Of a stretch of DNA of 41,089 bases, positions 13,549-22,421 are shown one piece after another (the stretch's first letter is position 1; the number at the start of each line of letters is the position of its first letter). Made by a program: the position numbers and the translations under genes. Below the pieces are notes generated by a model. It saw nothing but the letters and a program-made list of their open reading frames with translations, was not told the DNA's origin and did not search any database. Origin of the DNA: Candidatus Rifleibacteriota bacterium (GTDB lineage Bacteria > Riflebacteria > Ozemobacteria > Ozemobacterales > Ozemobacteraceae). The DNA is taken from assembly GCA_022704885.1 (NCBI GenBank), contig JAKJFO010000013.1, positions 1 through 41,089 of the forward strand. The letters are read 5' to 3'.

Positions 13549-16035
13549 ATGCTTGATCTTGAACAGTTAAAAAGAGAGTTGACCGCGCCGGTTAAGACGG
13601 TGAAGCTGCAGGCGATCGAGTCTGCACTTAAAGACACTGCCAGCTCGGAACTTCTGGCTTTGCTGGAAGAATGCCTTCTGGTCGAGCAGGATCCCGAGTG
13701 CCAGCTGCTGCTGCAGCATGCCATCGATCAGAATCAGCTCAAAATTTTTGATGCGAAGGAACCGGCTTTTCCGATCGATCAGATCATTCAGATGTTCCCT
13801 GCCTCGACACTGCAGGAGCAGTTGAATCTGATCGCCTCGATAAAGGTCAAGGACATCAAGGACTCGCGCCCGGAAGCAACTCTGCCGAAACTTCTGGCAG
13901 TTACCCGGAACCCGGTGGTTGCTTCGACCGTAGTCAGAAAATTTCGCAGATTCTGGCCTGAGAGCCAGCTGGCCTACCTTGAGCAGAACATCTTTTCGAA
14001 GTGCAAGAGCCTGCAGCTGGCCTGTATCAAAACGCTGGTTCAGCTGTTTCCGCTGAGTCTCAAAACCCGTCTGGCGCAGATTGTACACATCAACGATCCG
14101 GTGATCCGCTCGCTGGCAATCTGGAGTATGGCCAAGCATTTTCCTGAGCTGGCTGCTGATTTCATGAACGACTGTCTGGAAAAGGGCGATCAGTACAATC
14201 GTCTTACCGCCCTGCAGATCTGTTCGACGATTGATTTTTCATTGATCAAGCAGAGTCTGCTCAACCTGATCACTGTCGAAACCAATGCTGAGATCTTCAA
14301 GCTGGCCTGTACTGTGCTTTTGAATAATCCCGATCGCGAAGTTCCTTTTATTCTGCTCGGCATCATCGCCAGAACGACGCAGGTAAAAGCAGATTTTCTC
14401 AGGAAATTTCTGGTTAATTACTGCACAAATCTTGAATTGTCAGGCCTCTGCGATGATTTTGCCGCTTATAAACGGCAACTTAACGAGCATTCAAGGCGGA
14501 TACAGGCGCAGACGCTGGTATATAATCTTCTGGTTTCATACGACACCGAGGCGCCCGGCGAGCAGGAGGCCATAATCAGGCATCTGCGCTATAACATCAG
14601 CGATCCTGACATACGTGTCGCCGTCGAATATTTTATCAGCAAGTGTCAGAATCATATTCTGCGTGAGCAGCTGATCGAGCTTCTGGCCAAAACTGCAGAC
14701 GTGAAGCCGGTTTCTGCGCCAGCAGAGCCAGACAGTATCGCCGAGCCGGCGAAAGAGTTGCGGGCCGCAGCACCGGAAGAAGTCATGGAAACTCATGCTG
14801 AACCGGCTGCTGGCCTGCCTGACGTGCCTGATCGGGTGCCAGTCGCCTCTGACCGTGAAGCTGCCCAGATAAAAGAGCTGGCCCGCGCCAGGTTCCGGCG
14901 TACGCCTGAAATGAAGGCTGTTGTCAAAGAGATACTCGACAACCCCGCTTCTTCTGATGCGCTGGTTCATGCGGCACTCAAGGCGGCAGTCTATGTTGAG
15001 CTGCCTGGTTATACATCACGGGCTGAAAAGCATCTGCTGCTCGATTCTGATGCCTACGTCGCCGCCGGTCTCGAGTATCTGGCAAAATTCGACTGGGATA
15101 AATTTCATGTTCTGGTCAACCGTCACATCAACACCGAATCGATTCTCATCAGAAACGTTCTGATCAGCGCTACCAGCAAAGCGGCGCCCGAGTATGCGAG
15201 GTTTCTGATCAAGCACCAGCTCGAAAGCAGAGACAGCTCAAAGCGCACCCACGGCCTTGAAGCAACCGTTCAGATGGATTTTTCCTATATATTTGCCGAT
15301 CTTGTCGCTTTTCTGGAAAAAGAGCAGGAAGTCGGGCTTGTCGACTCATGTATAGCGGTTTTTCTGGCTAATCCAAAACTCGATTCTCTGTGCGCTTTTA
15401 TCGATCTTGAGACAAAAAGACCGGAACTCAGGAAAATGTTCTCGGAAGCCCGTGAGAAGCTGCACACTTTGCTGATCTCGTCGGGAATCGCCAAAGAAAA
15501 AGACATAGAGTCTTTCGTGGCGCGTAAAGCCAGTGAGAACGCCGCTCGTAAAGCGTCGATGGAGCAGGCCAAAGAGCTGGTAAAAATCAAGAATTCTCTG
15601 AAATGGAAGGCCGCGACCGAGCAGTCAGATGTAATCGACTGGCAGCGGCCTGCCCTTTACACTCTCGGTGCCATGGCCGGTATGGCGATGCTTTTTATGT
15701 TGTTTGGCGGGTCTGAACCGGTAAAACCACGGCCTCAAACCGGCAAGGCCGTTGAAGCCGAAGTTGCCAGCCGAACGGTTATCGCACGCGATGACATTGC
15801 ACCGCCGATTGTCGATATGCTGCCCGGTCTGCCCAAGCCTGGCGATCAGATTCTCATGCAGCTGCAGAAATACTACGAAGGCAACCAGACCTGGCTCGCT
15901 CAGGATGAGAGCGGGCGTCATCTGCTCGTGGTTCTGCCTGAACCTGAGACTTTTATCGAAACAGAATTTATCGGCGTCGAGGTCGATGAGGCGAGGTACA
16001 CCGCTGCCGGTGAGCTTGTCATCTTTGCCAGATAA
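13549..16035 (+). CDS. Large HEAT-repeat-like protein with one membrane segment
   Basis: An 828-residue protein. About 700 residues of alpha-alpha hairpins with the leucine/alanine spacing of HEAT/ARM repeats (for example LAIWSMAKHFPELAADFMNDCL, TALQICSTIDFSLIKQSLL), interrupted near 385-430 by a Pro/Ala/Glu-rich linker. A single hydrophobic helix lies at about 702-722 (ALYTLGAMAGMAMLFMLFGG), followed by a 100-residue C-terminal part ending in a small beta-rich domain (WLAQDESGRHLLVVLPEPE...). It is probably a cytoplasmic scaffold anchored in the inner membrane with the C-terminus outside. No enzymatic motif. The ribosome site is weak (GAAGG far upstream), so the start is less certain. Function not known. 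Confidence 0.75.
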   Translation: MLDLEQLKRELTAPVKTVKLQAIESALKDTASSELLALLEECLLVEQDPECQLLLQHAIDQNQLKIFDAKEPAFPIDQIIQMFPASTLQEQLNLIASIKVKDIKDSRPEATLPKLLAVTRNPVVASTVVRKFRRFWPESQLAYLEQNIFSKCKSLQLACIKTLVQLFPLSLKTRLAQIVHINDPVIRSLAIWSMAKHFPELAADFMNDCLEKGDQYNRLTALQICSTIDFSLIKQSLLNLITVETNAEIFKLACTVLLNNPDREVPFILLGIIARTTQVKADFLRKFLVNYCTNLELSGLCDDFAAYKRQLNEHSRRIQAQTLVYNLLVSYDTEAPGEQEAIIRHLRYNISDPDIRVAVEYFISKCQNHILREQLIELLAKTADVKPVSAPAEPDSIAEPAKELRAAAPEEVMETHAEPAAGLPDVPDRVPVASDREAAQIKELARARFRRTPEMKAVVKEILDNPASSDALVHAALKAAVYVELPGYTSRAEKHLLLDSDAYVAAGLEYLAKFDWDKFHVLVNRHINTESILIRNVLISATSKAAPEYARFLIKHQLESRDSSKRTHGLEATVQMDFSYIFADLVAFLEKEQEVGLVDSCIAVFLANPKLDSLCAFIDLETKRPELRKMFSEAREKLHTLLISSGIAKEKDIESFVARKASENAARKASMEQAKELVKIKNSLKWKAATEQSDVIDWQRPALYTLGAMAGMAMLFMLFGGSEPVKPRPQTGKAVEAEVASRTVIARDDIAPPIVDMLPGLPKPGDQILMQLQKYYEGNQTWLAQDESGRHLLVVLPEPETFIETEFIGVEVDEARYTAAGELVIFAR

Positions 16036-16048
16036 AGTGCGTGATTCG

Positions 16049-16084
16049 GCGCAGAAAAAATAGTTAAAACCTTTTTTTCTGCGC
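16049..16084 (+). terminator. Hairpin terminator after HEAT-like gene
   Basis: GCGCAGAAAAAA and TTTTTTCTGCGC form perfect 12-bp arms around a 12-base loop, 13 bases after the stop. The A/T parts could serve as U-tracts in either direction. Confidence 0.55.
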
Positions 16085-16155
16085 GAAGTATTATAGTTGA
16101 GAAAGTGTTGACAGCTGTTTTGCGGGTTAAAGAAATTGCGTAAAGGAGAGACGTG

Positions 16156-17019
16156 ATGAGACATAATAAATTTTTGCTCTGTGCGATTTTGATTCTTTTT
16201 GGTGGCTCGCTGATGGCGATGAATTTCAACGAGTCGTTGAAGAATCATCAGGGATCAGAACAGTCGCGATCGAGAACCGGCTGGTTTTCGAGCTCAAAAG
16301 CCGATGAAAAAGCAGCTGAAAGCGCAACTGCGACTTTGCCAAACGGTAAAGCCTACGTCAGAGTGTCAACGTCGCTCAACATCAGAACCGGCCCCTGGGG
16401 GCAGATCGTCGGCGGCTTTTCCAACAATGACGAAGTAAATATCATTGGCAAAGAAGGCGACTGGTACAAGATTTCGCATAACGGCCAGACCCGCTATATT
16501 CATTCCCGCTATGTGGCCGGAGCACCGGGCAGCGCCAGTTCAGGTTCGAGTTCAACCGGCAGTGCCGTTACCGTCGACAGCGCACCCGGTTCAAGTGTCG
16601 CTTCAAAAGTGGTAAACGCCGCTCGCAGCCTGGTAACCAGATACAGCACTCCGAGATCTTTCCCTTATGATCCGCTTACTCAGGGAGGCTCGCTGGGTTG
16701 CGCTCAGGTCGCCACTACCGCTCTCATGAACGCAGGCGTCAACACCGGCATTCAGCTGGCTGTTCTCAACACGATTCCGAAGCTCAAGGCTCTTGGCTGG
16801 CAGGAAGTAAGTGTTCCGCCCTATCGCGCCGGCGACGTCATCACCTGGAAAACCTATGACCGCACCGGCGACGGTGTAAAAGACAACGACACTCACATCG
16901 GCATCATTCTCGAAAGCGGCAACAGCGTTCAGGCGATGAGCAACTCGTCGAGCCGCAAGGTGCCGGCGATTCATTCCGCTACCTATGCTCCGGTCTGCCG
17001 TGTCCTACGCAAAGTCTGA
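16156..17019 (+). CDS. Secreted SH3b + NlpC/P60-like cell-wall hydrolase
   Basis: A 287-residue exported protein. Signal peptide 1-20 (FLLCAILILFGGSLMA). A bacterial SH3 domain at about 66-122 (YVRVSTSLNIRTGPWG...GDWYKI) likely binds peptidoglycan. After a Ser/Gly linker comes a papain-like amidase domain with the catalytic Cys in GCAQVATTAL (C182) and the His in DTHIGIIL (H247). A short D-x-T-x-D-G-x-x-D stretch (235-243), just before the His, resembles a calcium loop. ATG chosen over the adjacent GTG because GGAG is then seven bases away. Precise bond cleaved is not known. Confidence 0.82.
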   Translation: MRHNKFLLCAILILFGGSLMAMNFNESLKNHQGSEQSRSRTGWFSSSKADEKAAESATATLPNGKAYVRVSTSLNIRTGPWGQIVGGFSNNDEVNIIGKEGDWYKISHNGQTRYIHSRYVAGAPGSASSGSSSTGSAVTVDSAPGSSVASKVVNAARSLVTRYSTPRSFPYDPLTQGGSLGCAQVATTALMNAGVNTGIQLAVLNTIPKLKALGWQEVSVPPYRAGDVITWKTYDRTGDGVKDNDTHIGIILESGNSVQAMSNSSSRKVPAIHSATYAPVCRVLRKV

Positions 17020-17043
17020 ACAAATCAGTAAAGGTATAAGTTC

Positions 17044-17991
17044 ATGAGATCTATAAGAATTCTGTTTACATTGCTGTTGTGCGTCAGTTCTGTTGCTGCC
17101 TTCGCTCAAATCAGCGTTGAATACGGCGAGGGGGCCGGCAAGGTTGGCTACTTCAACGAGAAGAACCATCCCGGTGTCGAAGAGCCTTACCCGATTGGTC
17201 CTCTGGCCTTTCGTCTCGATGGTGAACATATCTGGGTCGCCGACAGCATCGGCGCCAAAATGCTCAAGCTCGACCGCAGTTCAAAGGTCGTGAGCGAGTT
17301 TGCCGTGGTCGCTTCGCCGGCTGAATGCCTGATCGAAGACTTTGCGCTGGTAAAAGACGAAACCGGCACGACGAAGTCGGTCTGGATCATCGACGGCATA
17401 AATAAAAAGCTGGTGCATTTCGATGTCGCAGGCACAAAGCTGGGGGAAATAGTGAATGAGGCGCTGGTGCAGCCATTCAGAGTCGAAGCCGGTCGAACCG
17501 GTCATCTTTTCGTAGCAGACAAGGGTGCTCAGGAAATAATGCTGTTCGATGCTACCGGCAATCTGGTGACCAAATCGAACTGGGAATGGAACGGTTTTGC
17601 CGTGGCCGGCGAAGCAGACACCTTGTTTCGCCTGTTCTTCGAAGAGGAAAGCAGGAAGCTGATGCTCGTCGTGCAGAAGATCACCGGCGAGATTGCCGAT
17701 GAAGTAGTGCTCGATCTGCCTGAACACATGAATCCTGAGCTCTGGTGGGTCGATGAAGCCGCCGGCGAACTGGTCATGACTTATACTCCGGCCACCGGCT
17801 TCGAAGGAAAACTTGTGGTCGTTCGCGTTGATTTCGATGGCAAAGTCAAGGCCTCGGGCGAATTGAAGCCGCCCTATGTCATGAACCGCTTCATTGACCG
17901 ACAGGGCGAAAATGACGTCTGGCTGGGTGTTGCTGATTTCGACGAAGCGCCACAGGGCAGTTTCAAGGTAGAGCCCATTACTCTGCCCTGA
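17044..17991 (+). CDS. Secreted beta-propeller-like protein
   Basis: A 315-residue protein with a signal peptide (cleavage near AFA-QIS, residue 21). The rest is repeated strand-rich units of NHL/6-bladed propeller character: FRLDGEHIWVADSIGAKMLKLD, SVWIIDGINKKLVHFDVAG, HLFVADKGAQEIMLFDATGN. No catalytic residues evident; such proteins usually serve as binding platforms. It follows the cell-wall hydrolase after 24 bases with AAAGG upstream, so the pair is probably co-transcribed. Function unknown. Confidence 0.75.
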   Translation: MRSIRILFTLLLCVSSVAAFAQISVEYGEGAGKVGYFNEKNHPGVEEPYPIGPLAFRLDGEHIWVADSIGAKMLKLDRSSKVVSEFAVVASPAECLIEDFALVKDETGTTKSVWIIDGINKKLVHFDVAGTKLGEIVNEALVQPFRVEAGRTGHLFVADKGAQEIMLFDATGNLVTKSNWEWNGFAVAGEADTLFRLFFEEESRKLMLVVQKITGEIADEVVLDLPEHMNPELWWVDEAAGELVMTYTPATGFEGKLVVVRVDFDGKVKASGELKPPYVMNRFIDRQGENDVWLGVADFDEAPQGSFKVEPITLP

Positions 17992-18029
17992 AAGTGTCGC
18001 TTCAGCTGAAGTTCGTTAACTTACGATCT

Positions 18030-18054
18030 GGCCTTCGTCCGCTGGACGAAGGCC
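18030..18054. other. Strong GC-rich hairpin without U-tract
   Basis: GGCCTTCGTCC, 3-base loop, GGACGAAGGCC. It is 39 bases after the propeller gene stop. A T-tract is missing, so it may be a factor-dependent stop or a 3' stabiliser. Confidence 0.5.
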
Positions 18055-18099
18055 GATTCTGTCGAAGGATCTGATGTAACTCTATGGTATTATGTCCGG

Positions 18100-20172
18100 G
18101 TGAAAATGCGGATAATGGTGGCAACAGGTAAGAGACGTGGTAGTGTTGCGGTCATGGTCGGCGGCATCGTTCTGGCGCTGCTGATCTTTTTTGGCGCCTT
18201 CATTAAATATTCGAGCAGCCGCCAGTATGCTACCAGACGGCTCAACCGCATTCTGCTGGCCCGTGAGTTTTCTTCGGCTCTCGCCAATCTGGCCTGCCAT
18301 CATCTCAAGGAAAAAGAGATTCACAACCTCTCGGGCAAACTGGTAAAGGCTCTCGAAAAGCCTCTGTCAGGCATGAGTGGCAGCAGCAGCGACAGGATCG
18401 TGTTTCCTCCCTTCATCATGCAGCTGGTGAAAAGGCTCGAGGCTGCCAACAGTGAGTTGCTTGAGGTCAGCTGGCAGGTCGGCTGGGAAGTTCGCAAAGA
18501 CGATTTCAAGCCAATTACGCCGGCTTATCCCCGCGAAAAAATTGGCCTGATAAGAATTCCTGTTGTTGTCGAATATCTCGCGCCGGCTTCGCGCGAGAAG
18601 ATCACCGAAGAATACCTTTATACGATCAATCTCAAGGTGGTCGCCAACCTGGTGCCGGTGCTGTCGAAATTCACTCTCTACGTCAAAGATTCGAGAAGCG
18701 GCGAAAATGAAGAGCGCTTCAACCTGGCGGTTAATGACGAGCATGGCAAACTGCTCGAAAATACCTATGCGCCGTGGGTGCTTAAACACACTGCTGACAG
18801 CAATTTTCCGGCAACTTTTGCCGATATCGTCAAATCGTCGCGCGGTCTTGTCTATATGGGAGGCGGACGCGTCAATCTTGGTCTGGCAAGGGGCTGGAGT
18901 GATGGTCCCTATGGCGAAGGTTTTCATCTGCTCGGGGAAGGGCGCCGCGATGGGTTTTACAAGATCGGTCAGCTCGGGCCGATGGCTTTGCTCAACTGCG
19001 AAACCGGCCTGTGCAAGACCGATCTGAACAATGCCGATTCGATTTCATGGTATGATCTGATCAAGAGTGGCTATGCCGAGATGTCGACAAAAGCCTCTAT
19101 TTTCAAGCTTTTTGGCTCTGACCAGGAACGTTCGCCGACTCTGGTGTTCGGCAGTCCCGTCGCCAGAACCATCTGTGGCAAGGCATATCGCGAGAGCCAT
19201 GAAAATTATGGTCCGTTGCCTTATACCTATGACGATGGCCAGTTCGAAGATTACAAGACTGCTGGTGGCGAAGACTTCGATATCAGCTATTTCATCAACA
19301 ATTATGCCGATCAGAACAATGGCGCTGTGCTGAGTCGCAGCCAGTACAACCGCGAATTTGCGAGCTGTCTGATCGAGGTTCCCTACAACCGGGCGCTGGG
19401 TTATATACTTACCAACTACAGCACAGCCTGGCCACTTGACTCAGGCAGAGTCTCACCATCAGATCCGCTGCACGATTTTATCAGTGGCAGGGCTCTCGAA
19501 AACGGGCTTAACGAAAAAATCCCGGCGCCTTATTCCGGCATTTACGACGATATTGACAATCTGTCGTCGATGAAAGCTCTTCTCGACAAGATCGATATTC
19601 CCGGTCGTCGTGCCATGGCCGAAATTGTGGTGCCGCGCGGCGAAAAATTTACAACCTTGCTGCAGAAACGAGGATATCTTGGTGGCGACAAGAAACTCGA
19701 CCTCAATGGCTGGCTGCATGTAAAGGCGCCTGAAGGCAAAATCGTGATCGACGAATCATTGCGTCTGATCAGCCACGGCGGCGTCGTGCTCGATGAAGGC
19801 AATATCGAGATCAAAAACAGTGTCAGAGCCGATGGTGGCAAGTTTCTGCTGAATCTGGTCGCGCGCCGCGGCAATATCCTGATCGACAGCAGTGTTAATG
19901 GTGAGCTCGATATCGGGCTGATCGCTGCTGGTGAAGGTTCAGATGCTGGTCAGGTCAAGTTTGCCGGCCCGGGTAGTTCTTCACCGGTTACCGTTAACGG
20001 TAACGTGGCGATGCAGCGAATTGCCGCCGGAACCATCGCCGGCTCCTGTGCGCGTGGTGTCAGGATCGACTATGCCGAAGAGCTGGCGGCTCTGCCACAG
20101 CAGTCGGCTGAAGCCGGCTCCGAAAAGCCTCTGCTCATGTTCAGTTTTGAATACCCGAGGTTGCTTGACTGA
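18100..20172 (+). CDS. GspK/PilX-like large minor pseudopilin
   Basis: A 690-residue protein. The N-terminus has a short basic leader ending KRRG followed by SVAVMVGGIVLALLIFFGAF and YSSSRQYATRRLNRI. This is like the GspK/PilX class, where the prepilin Gly is kept but Glu5 of the mature protein is absent (Met here). A large exported part follows, with a C-terminal third of short beta repeats (GWLHVKAPEGKIVIDES, GGVVLDEGNIEIKN, GGKFLLNLVARRGNILIDSS) that look like a beta-solenoid. It is first of three genes joined by 4-base or 1-base overlaps. The start is uncertain: GTG 18100, ATG 18106 or ATG 18115, none with a good ribosome site. Confidence 0.72.
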   Translation: MKMRIMVATGKRRGSVAVMVGGIVLALLIFFGAFIKYSSSRQYATRRLNRILLAREFSSALANLACHHLKEKEIHNLSGKLVKALEKPLSGMSGSSSDRIVFPPFIMQLVKRLEAANSELLEVSWQVGWEVRKDDFKPITPAYPREKIGLIRIPVVVEYLAPASREKITEEYLYTINLKVVANLVPVLSKFTLYVKDSRSGENEERFNLAVNDEHGKLLENTYAPWVLKHTADSNFPATFADIVKSSRGLVYMGGGRVNLGLARGWSDGPYGEGFHLLGEGRRDGFYKIGQLGPMALLNCETGLCKTDLNNADSISWYDLIKSGYAEMSTKASIFKLFGSDQERSPTLVFGSPVARTICGKAYRESHENYGPLPYTYDDGQFEDYKTAGGEDFDISYFINNYADQNNGAVLSRSQYNREFASCLIEVPYNRALGYILTNYSTAWPLDSGRVSPSDPLHDFISGRALENGLNEKIPAPYSGIYDDIDNLSSMKALLDKIDIPGRRAMAEIVVPRGEKFTTLLQKRGYLGGDKKLDLNGWLHVKAPEGKIVIDESLRLISHGGVVLDEGNIEIKNSVRADGGKFLLNLVARRGNILIDSSVNGELDIGLIAAGEGSDAGQVKFAGPGSSSPVTVNGNVAMQRIAAGTIAGSCARGVRIDYAEELAALPQQSAEAGSEKPLLMFSFEYPRLLD

Positions 20173-20609
20173 TGAATAACGACATGCGACACAACCGGGG
20201 GTTTTCTTTCATCGAGATTCTCTTCGCTATGGTTTGTCTTGGTATTCTTTTTCTGCCGATCTTCAAGATGTTCGGGCAGGGCACTACCGGTGTCACCCGC
20301 AACCGCAACGAAATTCTGGCGCAACAGCATGCTTCCAACATCATGTCTTACGCTTTTTTTCTTCCCTACGACAATGAGTTTCTCAAAGTTGGTCCTCCGG
20401 TGGAAATCGATCAGTATGAGGGCGTTCTCGGTGGTAATCGTTTCGATCTTGGTATCGCTGAAACTCAGTTCAAACGCACTGTTGCTGTCAGCGAAGTCAA
20501 GCCACCGGGCTCAAAGCACGTTTATAAGATCGTGACTGTCGTAGTGCGCTGGCAGGAACCGAACGGGCTCAACCGTAACCTCAAACTTGCAGGGCTGGTA
20601 GCGAAATGA
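20172..20609 (+). CDS. GspI/PilV-like minor pseudopilin
   Basis: A 145-residue prepilin. Leader of 10 residues, MNNDMRHNRG, cut before FSFIEILFAMVCLGILFLPI; Glu at mature position 5 as in normal type IV pilins. The body is short, with a C-terminal strand region (KHVYKIVTVVVRWQE). Overlaps the preceding stop by one base (TGATG) and the next start by four. Together with its neighbours it likely forms a tip complex like GspI-J-K. No assembly ATPase, platform protein or peptidase is encoded in the window. Confidence 0.82.
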   Translation: MNNDMRHNRGFSFIEILFAMVCLGILFLPIFKMFGQGTTGVTRNRNEILAQQHASNIMSYAFFLPYDNEFLKVGPPVEIDQYEGVLGGNRFDLGIAETQFKRTVAVSEVKPPGSKHVYKIVTVVVRWQEPNGLNRNLKLAGLVAK

Positions 20610-21154
20610 CGCATAATCTGGTGAAACGCAAAGGTATAACGCTGGTCGAGATGGTTCTCGGCCTGATCATCATCAGTATAATTTTTGTCGTCGTTTTTAA
20701 TGTTTTCAGTATCGGCCTGCGCGGCTCAAACAAGGGCATGGCGCATCTTACCATCATGGAAGGCGCGGCGATTCTGCTTTCTCAGATCGAATACGATCTG
20801 CTGCGGGCGTCGGTCATCAAGGACCCCGCTGCCGGCGCCTCAGACAAGGATGCCCGCTGGGAGATTCTTCTCGATGACTCGTCCGGCAAGGGGATAATCA
20901 TGTATAACCTGCTCGATGAGGGCATCGAGCGCACCATAGATGCTGGCGGCAAACAACACAAATACATCTATTGCCGTGGCTTGAAAGTTGCTCTCAAGTT
21001 TCAGCATGTTACTCTGCCTGACCCCGCCAACGCTCAACAGAAGGTCGGCATGTGGGTAGAACTTAACGTCGAAGCTCCTGAAAAATTTGCCACCGAAGAA
21101 AAATTCAGCATGAAGCGGCTGATTATCTGCAAAAATATCCTTGATCCGCTTTAG
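20606..21154 (+). CDS. GspJ/PilW-like minor pseudopilin
   Basis: A 182-residue prepilin. Leader MTHNLVKRKG, cleavage before ITLVEMVLGLIIISIIFVVV, Glu5 present. The exported part (LSQIEYDLLRASVIKD, WEILLDDSSGKGIIMYNL, GLKVALKFQHV) fits the GspJ pattern of helix plus beta domain. Last of the three-gene pseudopilin cluster; convergent with the minus-strand gene at 21173 (18-base gap). Confidence 0.82.
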   Translation: MTHNLVKRKGITLVEMVLGLIIISIIFVVVFNVFSIGLRGSNKGMAHLTIMEGAAILLSQIEYDLLRASVIKDPAAGASDKDARWEILLDDSSGKGIIMYNLLDEGIERTIDAGGKQHKYIYCRGLKVALKFQHVTLPDPANAQQKVGMWVELNVEAPEKFATEEKFSMKRLIICKNILDPL

Positions 21155-21172
21155 TGCTCTGTCTGGTTTTGG

Positions 21173-21751
21173 TCAGGCGCATTCGCTGTAGGCGAAGTGA
21201 AAGTAGATCACTTCGAGCGCTTTTTTTATGGCCTGGTTGATTGGCATCATTTCGTTGCCGAGACCAGGTTCGATCGCGCTGAGTTTGCGGTAATAGTTGG
21301 CAATTACCGGCATTTTGCCGCCTTTTGTCAGATAATCTGCAACATTCTGCACGATCTGCGGACTGCTTTGCTTCAGCGGCCGGCAGGCAGCAAAAAGCGG
21401 GCGGCCGTTTTTATCAGTAATTGCGGCAAATCCGAACAGCCTGCAGATCATGCCGCGCGAAGGGTATATACGGCAACCCCATTCCCCTTCATTGAAGCGC
21501 GCAAAAAGGCAGATTCTGCTGTCATGGCGGTCGAGCTCATCGAACCACTGATCGAGCAGCCCGACCCGCCAGGCATGCCAGGCAAAAGGCAAAAATTCGG
21601 CGGGCGAAGCGGTAATGTCTTCATAGCTGCAGCATCTGGCGCAATGTTGCAGACAGGACAGGCCAGTATGGATTTTGCACAGCCTGACTTCTTTGTCGGC
21701 TGCTTTCTGCAAAGATTCAATTTTTTGTATTCTGTGATATAGCGACAGCAT
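21173..21751 (-). CDS. YkgJ-family Cys-cluster protein (putative Zn/Fe chelating)
   Basis: A 192-residue protein with CLQHCARCC (about residues 33-41), the CX3CX2CC signature of the YkgJ/UPF0153 family, plus further conserved parts CRIYPSRGMICRLFGF and CRPL. These Cys are thought to bind zinc or iron or a cluster; biochemical role unknown. It also has an N-terminal helical extension. The ATG at 21749-21751 has no clear Shine-Dalgarno. A good promoter lies 55 bases upstream on the same strand. Confidence 0.82.
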   Translation of the reverse strand: MLSLYHRIQKIESLQKAADKEVRLCKIHTGLSCLQHCARCCSYEDITASPAEFLPFAWHAWRVGLLDQWFDELDRHDSRICLFARFNEGEWGCRIYPSRGMICRLFGFAAITDKNGRPLFAACRPLKQSSPQIVQNVADYLTKGGKMPVIANYYRKLSAIEPGLGNEMMPINQAIKKALEVIYFHFAYSECA

Positions 21752-21805
21752 CGATTTGTGTTAATATCATCATTAACAGCAGGTTAGCGTTGAATTCAGG
21801 TTGGC

Positions 21806-21835
21806 ATTATCCGCTCTCGTATGAAGTCTTGTCAA
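21806..21835 (-). promoter_or_regulatory. Sigma70 promoter for YkgJ-family gene
   Basis: Minus strand: TTGACA (21830-21835), 18 bases, GATAAT (21806-21811). Confidence 0.6.
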
Positions 21836-21855
21836 AGCCGGATGTAAGAGGTTTT

Positions 21856-21894
21856 GGCTGATTTTTTGGCAAATCAGCCGGGTTCAGGTATAAT
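21856..21894 (+). promoter_or_regulatory. Sigma70 promoter overlapped by a 24-bp dyad
   Basis: TTGGCA (21866-21871), 17 bases, TATAAT (21889-21894), 24 bases before the ATG at 21919. A perfect inverted repeat GGCTGATTT-6-AAATCAGCC (21856-21879) covers the -35 box, well placed for a repressor or activator. Confidence 0.65.
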
Positions 21895-21918
21895 TTTTGC
21901 TGTCACTCTGGAGGTCGA

Positions 21919-22398
21919 ATGGAATTAGCCAATATTGCAGTAGTTTTGAAGCAGAACGAACTTCTGGTTGCTGACCTGTACCGCGAATGTAAAAGACTTT
22001 TTCCTGATTACTCAAAGGACTTTGAAACTCTGGCACTCGAAGAAGAAGGCCATGCCGCCATCGTCGACAGTCTGATCGAGGAGATAGCTGAAAAACCAGA
22101 CGACTGGAAACCCGGCAAAGTCAGCCTGCAGACACTGCGTTTCGTTCAGGATCAACTGAAAAAGACGCTCAGCGAAGTGCGTTCCGGCGAATGCGCGCCC
22201 CGCTATGTTCTTACCTTTCTGCGCACTTTCGAGCAGAGTATGTGCGAACGTTCAGCTGAACGGGCTCTGGTGACCGAAGTTCCTGAATTCAAGCATCTTC
22301 TCAACTTGTTTGCTGAAGGCTTTGACAATCATCTGCGTTGTCTGCAGAATCTTGAAAAGAAGATTTATAACAGTACAGACCCTTTCGATTCTCTTTAA
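21919..22398 (+). CDS. Degenerate ferritin-like protein
   Basis: A 159-residue helical protein with half of a diiron site: E14 (KQNELLVADLYREC) and E42-x-x-H45 (LEEEGHAAIVD). The second half is altered: helix 3 has FEQSMCERS with E105, but the expected ExxH in helix 4 reads EGFDNH. It may bind one metal or be structural only. GGAGG lies five bases upstream of the ATG. The small Zn-ribbon gene follows after 23 bases and is probably co-transcribed. Annotators would call it rubrerythrin-like; that function is doubtful here. Confidence 0.7.
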   Translation: MELANIAVVLKQNELLVADLYRECKRLFPDYSKDFETLALEEEGHAAIVDSLIEEIAEKPDDWKPGKVSLQTLRFVQDQLKKTLSEVRSGECAPRYVLTFLRTFEQSMCERSAERALVTEVPEFKHLLNLFAEGFDNHLRCLQNLEKKIYNSTDPFDSL

Positions 22399-22421
22399 AT
22401 GCCTGACCGGTGGGAGATCAC

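Noticed and set aside
21197..21742. Plus-strand open frame of 181 codons opposite the YkgJ-family gene
   Set aside because: The minus strand carries the CX3CX2CC signature and has a promoter; the plus frame has no motif.
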